A stretch of DNA of 64,000 nucleotides from Flavobacterium gelidilacus DSM 15343. GTDB lineage: Bacteria; Bacteroidota; Bacteroidia; Flavobacteriales; Flavobacteriaceae. The stretch covers positions 1-64,000 of the forward strand of contig NZ_AUGN01000012.1 of NCBI RefSeq assembly GCF_000422685.1. Direction: 5' to 3'. A program made the translations under genes and the position numbers. This document shows, in pieces, positions 26,632-35,337 of the stretch. Under the pieces are notes generated by a model that was given only the letters and a program-made list of their open reading frames with translations, was not told the origin of the DNA and did no database searches. Position 1 is the stretch's first letter. Each line of letters starts with the position of its first letter.

Positions 26632-26781
26632 TTAAATTTCTTAATATGTGATTAAAATAATAATTTGTTAGTTAATTTAATAAATTCTTAAATAGAAAAT
26701 AAAATTTCTGCCGTTTAACAATATTTTTAACAAATTTTAGTTTTATAGAAATCACTATAAAGTAACCTAAATCGTGTTAAA

Positions 26782-27615
26782 ATGAATCAATTTTGTTTGC
26801 CTTTTTTCAATGAATTCGAAAAAGAATACCAAAATATTAAAAATACAAATTCAGACAATATTTTAATTGCATCCAAAGTAATTTCACTAATTGAAGAAAA
26901 AAGTAAAGAACTTTTTAAATGGTTAAAAAAACATAAATTCAATTCTGTTGAAGAGGAAATCTATTTCTTCAAAGACTTAAAACCAATATTCATTTCCAAA
27001 CTAATTTATTACAAAACGATTCTGAATATTGAAAGCAATGTACCTACTTCAAAAAAAAATAAAATAAAATTCTATGAAGAAGAGCTAAACACTATTCAAG
27101 AATACACCAACAAAAACAAGAAATTCTACGAATATTATAGAGCTAGAGCTTCCTACAAAGACAGTGCTTATTTTTTAAGAAGTGTAGAAAAAAACATAAT
27201 TAAAAGAGATTGCTCTTTAATTAATTATGATTTAAAATTATGCACTTCACATGATTATAGTATGGCTATTATGATAGCAAATGACTTACTAACAAATTAC
27301 CTTGAAAATAAAATTGAAGAAATAGAAAATAACAATACTAACACTCAAATAATAAATCAACAACCTTTAAACTGGACAGGAAACAAAATAGATCTTGTCG
27401 AATTAATTTATGCACTTCATTTATCGAAGAAAATCAATAATGGAAATTCAGATATAAAAGAACTCGCAACTAATTTCGGAAAAATGTTTAATCAAGATTT
27501 AGAAGAGAATGTCTATAGATGGTATATTGATATTAAAAACCGAAAGACAGTTCGCTCAAAATTCATAAACCAACTTTCAGAAAGTTTAGAAAACCATTTA
27601 TTAGAAGAAGAATAA
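26782..27615 (+). CDS. rteC: RteC-family regulator
   Basis: 277 aa. The C-terminal region DLVELIYALHLSKKINNG followed by IKELATNFGKMFN and IKNRKTVRSKFINQL is the typical end of RteC, the protein that in the Bacteroides element CTnDOT controls excision genes. The rest is helical, with a charged LYLKW-like centre (SYKDSAYFLRSVEKN). It directly precedes the palindromic operators and core operon, which it probably regulates. Element C has a longer, diverged protein in the same position. Confidence 0.85.
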   Translation: MNQFCLPFFNEFEKEYQNIKNTNSDNILIASKVISLIEEKSKELFKWLKKHKFNSVEEEIYFFKDLKPIFISKLIYYKTILNIESNVPTSKKNKIKFYEEELNTIQEYTNKNKKFYEYYRARASYKDSAYFLRSVEKNIIKRDCSLINYDLKLCTSHDYSMAIMIANDLLTNYLENKIEEIENNNTNTQIINQQPLNWTGNKIDLVELIYALHLSKKINNGNSDIKELATNFGKMFNQDLEENVYRWYIDIKNRKTVRSKFINQLSESLENHLLEEE

Positions 27616-27616
27616 A

Positions 27617-27784
27617 TACACAACTTGTGTTAAGGTTGTGTGTTGCTTCAAAATAGCAATATATTTTCAAAAACGATTGTTTTAAAATTCAGACTCTAAA
27701 AAAGTAATACTTCAAAACACCTTAAAACAATACACTTCTTTATAATTTCATCAAAAATCGTACACAACTTGTGTATAGGTTGTG
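27617..27784. promoter_or_regulatory. Two copies of a palindrome-containing operator before the core operon
   Basis: The motif TACACAACTTGTGT plus AGGTTGTG two bases later occurs at 27617-27640 and 27761-27784. Its heart ACACAACTTGTGT is a perfect inverted repeat around one base. The two copies start 144 bp apart in the gap between rteC and the HTH gene. They are likely binding sites for RteC or the HTH protein, or iterons near an origin; the sequence alone does not choose. Confidence 0.6.
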
Positions 27785-27840
27785 AATTAAAATGAATCAA
27801 AGTTCACAAATTTGTACCATAACAATCTAAAACATCAGTT

Positions 27841-28128
27841 ATGGCAGTACAAGTTATCACAATGGAAGACTTAAACGAATTTAGAAGTCTATTACTAAAT
27901 GATTTAAAAGAAATCATTCATTCCAAACCGCAACAAGCAAAACAGTGGCTCAAATCTAAAGAAGTCAGAAAGCTGTTAAACATTTCTCCAGGCACATTAC
28001 AAAATTTAAGAATTAATGGAACACTAACTTATACCAAAGTTGGTGGTATCATGTATTACGATAATGCAGATATAGAAAAACTTCTAAACGGAAATAAAGT
28101 CCACGCAATACCTACTTTATTCAAGTAA
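27841..28128 (+). CDS. Helix-turn-helix DNA-binding protein (HTH_17/excisionase-like)
   Basis: 95 aa. A short helical N-terminus precedes a MerR/excisionase-type winged helix: SKEVRKLLNISPGTLQNLR then INGTLTYTKVGG and DIEKLL. Homologue in element C: 44558-44869. It is the first gene of the core operon HTH/DnaD-like/DnaC-like and lies after the paired operators. It could act as excisionase or as a regulator of the replication-like genes. Confidence 0.85.
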   Translation: MAVQVITMEDLNEFRSLLLNDLKEIIHSKPQQAKQWLKSKEVRKLLNISPGTLQNLRINGTLTYTKVGGIMYYDNADIEKLLNGNKVHAIPTLFK

Positions 28129-28155
28129 TGTCATTGCGAGGAACGAAGCAATCTC
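28129..28155. repeat. Bacteroidota 27-bp palindromic repeat, intergenic copy
   Basis: The unit begins TGTCATTGCGAGGAAC and ends GAAGCAATCTC, with ATTGC/GCAAT as inverted arms. It starts at the base after the HTH stop codon. This is a widespread bacterial dispersed repeat. Two more copies lie inside the next gene. Confidence 0.85.
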
Positions 28156-28196
28156 AAAAGTCTTAATACTTAATTCTCCAATCTTAATACTTCATT

Positions 28197-29132
28197 ATGA
28201 ACTACATAAAACACCTAACCGGTTTCTTCGAAAAAGTAGCAGTAGATAAAACCTTAAACCCAACACACGTTAGTTTATACATTGCTTTATTTCAGTTTTG
28301 GAATTGCAACCGTTTTAAAAATCCAATAAGCATAAGTCGTGATGAGGTAATGAGAATAAGTAAAATAAGTTCAAAAGCTACCTATCATAAATGCTTAAAG
28401 AATTTACATAGTTTAGGTTATATAAATTACGAACCATCCTACAATCCATTCAAAGGAAGCCATGTGTATTTATTCAACTTTTCAGAAGATTTAAAACCTT
28501 TTCCAAAAAGCGAAAGAAAACCAAAAAATGAACCAGTTTTTAAACATGTTACTGAACAAGTAATAGACAAGTCTTGCACTAGTAGTGAAACAAGTACTGA
28601 ACAAGCACTAGTATCTTATATAAACAATACAAACATATCAAACATTACAAACGATTTAAAGATTGTAAACTTGGAAGAGCAAGCAAAAAATGTCATTACG
28701 AAGAATGAAGTAATCTCAGAAATCTATAGCTCCGATTTAAAAAAAGAAAAAAGTTCCGCTAAAAAAGAAATGTTTTCAACATTCGCTGACATCGATAAAA
28801 ATCAAACTGAAATAGGTTGGCAAAAAGACAATGTCATTGCGAGGAACGAAGCAAACTCACCTAACCAAAAATCAACTCCAACCATAGAAGAAATCAAAAC
28901 CTATTTCCAAGAACAAAACTTCCCAGAACAAGAAGCACAAAAATTTTTCAATTACTTCAAAAGTGTGGGTTGGTTAGTTGGTGGCAAAACACCAATGGTA
29001 GATTGGCAAGCTGCAGCACAAAATTGGATGTTAAACAGTACTAATTTCAAGCACAACACCGACACAACACCGACAAACCGAGCAAAACAACTCAACACCA
29101 CAACAAATAAAGACTATTCAGAACCGTTATAA
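28197..29132 (+). CDS. DnaD-like/winged-helix replication-type protein
   Basis: 311 aa. The N-terminal 95 residues form a winged-helix unit (LNPTHVSLYIALFQFWN ... SISRDEVMRISKISSKATYH). A low-complexity linker follows, and the C-terminal domain EEIKTYFQEQNFP ... FFNYFKSVGWLVGGK ... WMLN resembles the DnaD/DnaB_2 C-terminus. Together with the DnaC-like ATPase it looks like a phage-type replication initiation pair; that is inference. The linker contains two in-frame insertions of a palindromic repeat (peptides VITKNEVIS and VIARNEANS) that the element C homologue lacks. Confidence 0.75.
   Translation: MNYIKHLTGFFEKVAVDKTLNPTHVSLYIALFQFWNCNRFKNPISISRDEVMRISKISSKATYHKCLKNLHSLGYINYEPSYNPFKGSHVYLFNFSEDLKPFPKSERKPKNEPVFKHVTEQVIDKSCTSSETSTEQALVSYINNTNISNITNDLKIVNLEEQAKNVITKNEVISEIYSSDLKKEKSSAKKEMFSTFADIDKNQTEIGWQKDNVIARNEANSPNQKSTPTIEEIKTYFQEQNFPEQEAQKFFNYFKSVGWLVGGKTPMVDWQAAAQNWMLNSTNFKHNTDTTPTNRAKQLNTTTNKDYSEPL
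28691..28717. repeat. Palindromic repeat copy inside coding sequence (degenerate)
   Basis: The copy reads TGTCATTACGAAGAATG then AAGTAATCTC. It differs from the intergenic copy at four or five positions, all of them transitions. It encodes VITKNEVIS in the linker of the DnaD-like protein, so insertion kept the frame. Confidence 0.8.
28832..28858. repeat. Palindromic repeat copy inside coding sequence (near-perfect)
   Basis: Differs from the intergenic copy at 28129 by a single base. It encodes VIARNEANS in the same linker. The near-identity suggests recent spread. Confidence 0.85.
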
Positions 29133-29170
29133 TTCCCCTCCTTTGGAGGGGTGCCCAAAGGGCGGGGTGG
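29133..29170. repeat. Dispersed GC-rich repeat (cccctcc ... ggggtgg type)
   Basis: TTCCCCTCCTTTGGAGGGG followed by TGCCCAAAGGGCGGGGTGG contains two short inverted repeats and is a common flavobacterial intergenic repeat. It starts directly after the DnaD-like stop codon. Its GC content stands out against the AT-rich flanks. Confidence 0.8.
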
Positions 29171-29216
29171 CAAATATTCACGAATCTTATGAAAACTTTG
29201 TGTTTTTATTTTAAAA

Positions 29217-29256
29217 AATCCGTGCTAATCTGTTAAATCCGTTTAATCTGTGTTCC
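29217..29256. repeat. Dispersed AATCCGT/AATCTGT repeat
   Basis: A string of AATCCGTGCTAATCTG and AATCCGTTTAATCTGTG units, another repeat type often seen between Bacteroidota genes. A small hairpin TTCGCTTTAGCGAA follows at 29263-29276. The whole gap 29133-29359 has no gene; the equivalent gap in element C is only 33 bp. Confidence 0.7.
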
Positions 29257-29359
29257 AAAAACTTCGCTTTAGCGAAAAAAACTATGATAACTATCCAAAG
29301 CAAAACTTCTTTTTCACAATCAAAATACTATGAAATCTATGTGGTTAAAAAAATAAAAG

Positions 29360-29986
29360 ATGGAAACAGAAATAAAAACCCACTACAACTACCAAGAAAT
29401 CACCCAATGGCTAGAAACCAAAGGAAAAGAACTCTATGGCAACCATTTCAAAATCCACGAAAACGATTATCCAATCGTCTACAAACTAATAGCTTATTTC
29501 CTTCGAGATGAACCAACCTGCTTTCAATACAACATTAACCTCAACAAAGGAATACTACTTTCTGGACCAATTGGCTGTGGCAAAACATCACTCATGAACC
29601 TAATGAAATCTTTAGCAAAAACAGAACACAAATTTTCCGTAAAACCATGCAGAGATATAAGTTTTGAATTCATTCAAGACGGTTACGAAGTCATACATCG
29701 ATACAGCAAAGGAAAATTATACCAATCAGAACCAAGAAACTATTGCTTTGACGATTTAGGAACAGAAAACAACCTAAAGTATTTCGGAAACGAATGTAAC
29801 GTAATGGCAGAAATTCTATTATCGCGTTATGATCTATTCATTTCTAAAAAATTACAAACGCATATAACAACTAATTTATCGGCTAGTGAGATTGAAAAAT
29901 TTTACGGTAATCGTGTTAGAAGCAGATTAAGAGAAATGATTAATTTGATTGGTTTTGAAAGGAATATTACAGATAAAAGGTTTTAA
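29360..29986 (+). CDS. DnaC-like P-loop ATPase
   Basis: 208 aa. Walker A is GPIGCGKTS (69-77), Walker B is CFDDLGTEN, and the sensor region is THITTNLSASEIEKFYG with RVRSRLREM, typical of DnaC/IstB-type helicase-loader ATPases. It follows the DnaD-like gene and is strongly conserved in element C (45752-46360). It probably loads a host helicase onto the element. The overlapping frame at 29284-29511 is not a gene. Confidence 0.85.
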   Translation: METEIKTHYNYQEITQWLETKGKELYGNHFKIHENDYPIVYKLIAYFLRDEPTCFQYNINLNKGILLSGPIGCGKTSLMNLMKSLAKTEHKFSVKPCRDISFEFIQDGYEVIHRYSKGKLYQSEPRNYCFDDLGTENNLKYFGNECNVMAEILLSRYDLFISKKLQTHITTNLSASEIEKFYGNRVRSRLREMINLIGFERNITDKRF

Positions 29987-30073
29987 TAACTTGGTTAACA
30001 ATTCAAAAGAGAATAAATCATATAATTAAGAATTATTTTATAATTTGGTGAATTATTAATTTTTTTATTAAAT

Positions 30074-33000
30074 ATGGCATCAGAAGCGAGTGTATTTCAA
30101 ATGGGTGGTGGGGGTTTTGTTTATGAAAATTACATTCAAAGTGCTTTTCTAACTGCAATGATATTGAAAGGAAATGTTCCAACTTTTCAAAATGGAAGTA
30201 TTGATGAAATAGCTTTTCAATGTAAAAGAAAAGGATATGAAACAGATGATTTATTTTTAAAAATAAAAAATGAACAAAATGAACATCGTGTTGTTATTCA
30301 AATAAAGTACAATATATCATTAACGGAAAAAAGTAAAATATTCAAAGATGTTATTAAATCATTTTGGATTGACTTTAATAAATCTGAAATTTTTAATATT
30401 GAAAAAGATAAGTTTTTTTTAATCAAATCAAGTTTAACAAATGATGATAAAAATCAAATTATAGTATTACTCGATTGGGCAAAAACTCACAAAGACGAAA
30501 TTGATTTTTATTCAGAAATAGAAAGAATAGATATTAAAAAACAAAATATTTCTAAATTTTCTAGTCTCCTTAAAGAAGCAAATGATGGTGTAGACGTTTC
30601 AAAGAAACAAGTATGGGAATTTTTAAAATGTTTTAATTTGCTAGCATATGATTTCACTATACAATCTAGTACACATCAAGCTAATATATTAGACTTACTT
30701 AAACTCTCTAAAACAAGTAATAGTAACACTTCTCCAATAGAAATATGGAATACTATTTTAGCTAAATGTGCCGAATTAAACATAAATGGTGGTTCTGTTA
30801 CTTATGAAGATTTAAAATCTTATGACCTCTATAAATATTTTGACTTATCATATACTCAAAGTGCATATAATTCATTACAGAAACTAGTTGACGATGGAAA
30901 TTTGATTTTAAAACCATTCAAAAGCACGATTAGAAATTATCATATTAATAGAGATTCTACAAGGCTAAAAATAAAAAAATCGTTTAATGATTATTCGATT
31001 ACGTTTATAACTGGTAATCCGGGAGTTGGTAAATCTGCAATTGTGAAAGAATTATTAGAAAATGAATTTATAGATTCAATTCCAATAATTTTTAAGGCTG
31101 ACCAATTCAATAAATCCAATTTAGCACAAGTTTTTGGTGATGTCCAAATATCTCATAACATTCAAGAGTTGTTTAGCACAATGTCACTTTTACAAAATAA
31201 AGTAATTATAATAGACAGTGCTGAAAAACTATTAGAAGGAGATCCTGATAATGCCTTCAAACAATTATTAACCATAATAAATGAAACAACTGGTTTGAAA
31301 TTATTAATAACTTCTCGTTCATACGCAGTAAATATAATTACACAAAAATATGGAGTTGATTCTGAAAAACTAAATTTAATTGAAATTCCAAATTTATCGG
31401 ATTTAGAATTAGACAACATCGTAAAAGAATTTCCTCAATTAAACAATCTTTTTTTAAATAAAGAAATTAAAGAAATATTAAGAAGCCCAAAATATTTGGA
31501 ATATGGACTTTTAACAATTAGTCAGGAAAATTTTAAAACAACTAAAATTAGTTTAAAAGAATTTAAAGAAAAACTTTGGAGTCAAATTATTGAAAATGCA
31601 ACTGTTGTAAAAAATGGGCTTTCTCGAAAAAGAGAGAAAGCGTTTAATCATATTGCTATTTCTAGAGCATTATCAATGCAACTATTTTTTGAACCAAATG
31701 AAGATTTTAATGATTTTGAAACAATTGAAGTTTTACTTAATGATAATGTAATATCGAGAAATGGCATAAAATATGAATTTGCCCCATCTCACGATATTCT
31801 AGAAGATTGGGCATTGATAAGATATATTGAATCAATTCAAAAAAAATTACTGCAAGGTGAATCTTTATTTGAAAAATTAAGTAATCAACCAGCAATTAGA
31901 AGAGCTTTTAGATTATGGATTGAGGATTTAATTATTAATAATCCAGAAGAAGTAATTCAATTGATAAATGATACTCTTAATAATAAGAGTATTGAAACAT
32001 ACTGGACTGATGAAGTACTAACCGCAGTTTTTAGAGCTGAAAATTGTGAAATCTTTTTTAGTGAGTTTAAAGAAATTCTTTTACAAAATAATGCAGTTTT
32101 TCTAAATAGATGTATTTTAATAGCTAGAACAACTTGTAGAGAATATTCGTTTGATAATAATAATTCAAAAGACATTCTTTTTCCAATAGGCTCAATTTGG
32201 CAAGAACTTTTAAATTTTATTGCTGTACATTTAGAAGAGATTTCAATAATTAGAAATTCTGTAATACAGTTATTATTTGATTGGGAATATAAAATTTTAT
32301 TTCAACAAGCAAAATGTTCATCAAAGGAAATTGCAGCAGGTATTTGTATAGTTTCAAGCTTCATTAAAGAGATTGAAAGTAATGACGAATATTGGTATAA
32401 ATCATTTGGAAAAGAAAATTGGAAAGAATTAATCTATTTATTTTTTTATTTCTTACCTCATAATAAAACTGAAATTGAAAACTTATTAATTAGAAGTTAT
32501 ACTAGAAAAAAAGACGACGAATTCTGGGAATTAAATGACTTTTACAAAAAAGTTATTGCAATTACATTAGGTGCGATAAGAAACCAGAAAGTAATTGCCA
32601 ATTTTCCAGATTTGGTAATTAAAATTGCTAATAAAAAATGGAAGAAATCGCTTGAAACAAAAAAAGAATCTAAAAATAAAAGTCAATTTAATTTTCCAAT
32701 ACAAAAAGAAAGAGATGATTGTTGGGGTCTTAAAAAAGATTATCTCTATTTTTTCCCACCAGGTATTTATAAAACTTTTACTTATACTTTGCTTGTCTTT
32801 GAACCTATTAAAGCAATAAATTTTATTATTGATTTCACAAATTATATAACAAAATCATACGCAGATTCCGAATTTAGTCAAAAAGATAATTTAGAGAAAA
32901 TTGATATAACTCTAAATGATGGATTAAAGATTGAACAGTATGGTAATAGCTTTTTATGGTCTGCATATAGAGGTATTACAGTTACAAATCACTTGTTTGA

Positions 33001-35125
33001 AAGTGTATTAATGAGTCTAGAAAAATATCTTCTCGAGTTAGCAATTTCAGATATAGAAGATGATAAAAAACTATTTCAAAATATTATAGAATATTGTTTA
33101 AAGAATTCTAATTCAGTTTCGATTAGTAGTGTAATTGTTAGCGTATTTATTGCTCATCCAAAATCATTTGGAGAAACAATATTACCTATTTTAAAAACTA
33201 GAAGATTTTATGAATTTGACGTTGAAAGAAGTACACGCGAACATTCATCGTTAGAAATTGTTGATCAAAGAATTAGTTTTGCTCAAAAGGAGCGATATGA
33301 TTCAAATCAACTTCCACACAGAAGAAAATATCCAAGAGGCTTAAGAGAGTTTATTTTTTATTATCAATTTTACGAAAGAGAGCTTAATAATGAACTTCAT
33401 AAAATTTTCGATGGTTTCTATAAAAATGTTAATAATGATGTTTTTTGGGAAAAAGCCATTAGTGAAATGGACATCAGAAAATATAAGTCAACAATTTTGG
33501 ATAACGAAAAAGGGATAATTCAATTAGAAGTCTCTTATTCTAAAGACGTTCAAGAGGTTGTTCAAGAATTTACAGAATTAAGAAAAGATGAGGATAGTTC
33601 TTTGATTTTTTCAGGTATACTTCATAATGCAATTGAAAAAGATGAACTAATTACATTTGAACAATGGGAAGCTATTTATAAACATTTCTCATCTATAGAA
33701 ATCGAAAAATCAATGTTTGACAAACCAGTATCTTTGTCGGTTTTAGGACTTCAACATTTTTTAGCAGAATTAGATACCTCTCAAAAGAAATGGTGTTTAG
33801 AAACAATTTCAAATACTACAATTGAAATTATAAAAAATAAATTTTCTAGGGATTATGGCAATCTACCAAACTATAATATTCTAGAAGCTAGTTTAACTAT
33901 AAAATCAATCCATCTTTTATTTGACAATATTTTAGAAAAAGAACCACTTTACGAAATTAAAGTTATTTTATCATACCTATTAATATGTCCATTAGCAGAA
34001 TATGAAGAAAAAGAATTTTATGAATATTTTAGAACAACCTTTAATAATTTGTACTCTAATGAAATTTTACAACAATGGTATTTTCTAGTAGACTATTCAA
34101 AATTTATTACTCAAAGACCAAATGTATACAATAATGACCAAGCATTAGAAGAAGATTTCAAACAGAAGGAACATCAATTTATATTAAATTGGATAAATAA
34201 TTCTGACAATTTAAATTTTGATGATTTAAGTTTTGATCTATACAAACCACATAATTTGGGACTTGCTCTACTTTTGATTCCTGTTAATACTAAAAATGAA
34301 TTGCAGAAGGCTTTTATTTTAAAAATTACAGAACTTATTTTAGATGATTTCAAACATAAAAATGATAATGATTATACATTCAGTAGTTCAAGAAAAAAAA
34401 GAAAGTTAGATTCTACAATTAGTATAAAAATACAATTTTATATCAACGAGGTACTTTTGTACAATGATTTAGAATTTAGTAAAAAGCTTTTAGAAACTTT
34501 AATAAATCCATTTCTAGATGTTGATTTTGAAATTTCAAGGAATACAGTGGATGTTTACAAATTTGTATATGAAATTTTTGATTACACAATAACCAGATTA
34601 GATGATGTGGTTGTATTAGACAATGAATCTGACATTAATAAATATGCAATACAGTTTTGGGAACTTTGGAAGTGTCTTTTTGAAAGATTTAGTTTAACCG
34701 ATAAAAATTATTTTCAAAAACAATTACTTCTTGATACTAAATGGTCATTAAAGTCAGATAATTGGAAAGGATTTATTAATAAGAAATCATTTTATGAAGA
34801 AATGATAAAAAGCTTTGGTAATACAAATTTTGAGGTGCTTTTAAATGTGTTTTCAACTTTTGGAGAGAAAGTGTTTTTACCAAACGGATTAACTTGGATT
34901 GCAAAGTTCTTAAAAGAGAATCCTGAAAACCTATTACTTCTTAATTCCAAATCATCAAAAAAATTTATACAAGTTTTGTTTAACAATCATATTGCGATTA
35001 TAAAAAATCATCAAAATTTAGTTTCAGATTTTATATTCATTTTAAATAAAATGGTAGAAATTGGTTCTTCTGAAGCTTATCTAATTCGTGAAAGTGTAAT
35101 TACTTATAAAAAGATAGATTTTTAA
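30074..35125 (+). CDS. Large Avs-like STAND NTPase with N-terminal nuclease-like domain
   Basis: 1683 aa. The N-terminus looks like a PD-(D/E)xK nuclease (GGGGFVYENY, acidic ETDDL at 56-60, then VVIQIKYN with Q76 and K78). A linker leads to a STAND NTPase with Walker A GNPGVGKS (314-321), Walker B KVIIIDSAEKL (Asp381) and LLITSRSY. Then EFAPSHDILEDWALIRYIE and about 1000 residues of helical repeats follow, as a target sensor would have. Length and order fit the antiviral Avs/AVAST group, perhaps Avs4-like, though the subtype is uncertain. Its position right after the ATPase is the element's defence slot. There is no signal peptide. Confidence 0.78.
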   Translation: MASEASVFQMGGGGFVYENYIQSAFLTAMILKGNVPTFQNGSIDEIAFQCKRKGYETDDLFLKIKNEQNEHRVVIQIKYNISLTEKSKIFKDVIKSFWIDFNKSEIFNIEKDKFFLIKSSLTNDDKNQIIVLLDWAKTHKDEIDFYSEIERIDIKKQNISKFSSLLKEANDGVDVSKKQVWEFLKCFNLLAYDFTIQSSTHQANILDLLKLSKTSNSNTSPIEIWNTILAKCAELNINGGSVTYEDLKSYDLYKYFDLSYTQSAYNSLQKLVDDGNLILKPFKSTIRNYHINRDSTRLKIKKSFNDYSITFITGNPGVGKSAIVKELLENEFIDSIPIIFKADQFNKSNLAQVFGDVQISHNIQELFSTMSLLQNKVIIIDSAEKLLEGDPDNAFKQLLTIINETTGLKLLITSRSYAVNIITQKYGVDSEKLNLIEIPNLSDLELDNIVKEFPQLNNLFLNKEIKEILRSPKYLEYGLLTISQENFKTTKISLKEFKEKLWSQIIENATVVKNGLSRKREKAFNHIAISRALSMQLFFEPNEDFNDFETIEVLLNDNVISRNGIKYEFAPSHDILEDWALIRYIESIQKKLLQGESLFEKLSNQPAIRRAFRLWIEDLIINNPEEVIQLINDTLNNKSIETYWTDEVLTAVFRAENCEIFFSEFKEILLQNNAVFLNRCILIARTTCREYSFDNNNSKDILFPIGSIWQELLNFIAVHLEEISIIRNSVIQLLFDWEYKILFQQAKCSSKEIAAGICIVSSFIKEIESNDEYWYKSFGKENWKELIYLFFYFLPHNKTEIENLLIRSYTRKKDDEFWELNDFYKKVIAITLGAIRNQKVIANFPDLVIKIANKKWKKSLETKKESKNKSQFNFPIQKERDDCWGLKKDYLYFFPPGIYKTFTYTLLVFEPIKAINFIIDFTNYITKSYADSEFSQKDNLEKIDITLNDGLKIEQYGNSFLWSAYRGITVTNHLFESVLMSLEKYLLELAISDIEDDKKLFQNIIEYCLKNSNSVSISSVIVSVFIAHPKSFGETILPILKTRRFYEFDVERSTREHSSLEIVDQRISFAQKERYDSNQLPHRRKYPRGLREFIFYYQFYERELNNELHKIFDGFYKNVNNDVFWEKAISEMDIRKYKSTILDNEKGIIQLEVSYSKDVQEVVQEFTELRKDEDSSLIFSGILHNAIEKDELITFEQWEAIYKHFSSIEIEKSMFDKPVSLSVLGLQHFLAELDTSQKKWCLETISNTTIEIIKNKFSRDYGNLPNYNILEASLTIKSIHLLFDNILEKEPLYEIKVILSYLLICPLAEYEEKEFYEYFRTTFNNLYSNEILQQWYFLVDYSKFITQRPNVYNNDQALEEDFKQKEHQFILNWINNSDNLNFDDLSFDLYKPHNLGLALLLIPVNTKNELQKAFILKITELILDDFKHKNDNDYTFSSSRKKRKLDSTISIKIQFYINEVLLYNDLEFSKKLLETLINPFLDVDFEISRNTVDVYKFVYEIFDYTITRLDDVVVLDNESDINKYAIQFWELWKCLFERFSLTDKNYFQKQLLLDTKWSLKSDNWKGFINKKSFYEEMIKSFGNTNFEVLLNVFSTFGEKVFLPNGLTWIAKFLKENPENLLLLNSKSSKKFIQVLFNNHIAIIKNHQNLVSDFIFILNKMVEIGSSEAYLIRESVITYKKIDF

Positions 35126-35312
35126 ATTTAAAGTATCAAATCTAAATATGTAAAGAGTCCAAATTCCTCAAGTAAATAAAGTTAGAGCAATTGTTAAACA
35201 GAGAATTAATTCCAAATGTCTCAATTGTAATAATTAAAAATAATATACATTTTGAAATCAATAATCAATAGAAATCCTGATATTTATTTTATCGGTGTAA
35301 ATTAAATTATAT

Positions 35313-35320
35313 TACTTTTG
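35313..35320 (+). promoter_or_regulatory. Candidate -7 box for the AlbA/Schlafen-type gene
   Basis: TACTTTTG matches TAnnTTTG and lies 18 bp before the ATG at 35338. No convincing -33 element is visible. Confidence 0.45.
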
Positions 35321-35337
35321 AAAATCATTTAATAATT

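Noticed and set aside
27807..27814. CAAATTTG as a -7 promoter box for the core operon of element B
   Set aside because: It misses the leading T of TAnnTTTG and the nearest TTG is 24 bp upstream, too far for a -33 element.
29284..29511. 75-codon frame before the DnaC-like gene
   Set aside because: It overlaps the ATPase start in another frame and begins within repeat-rich DNA.
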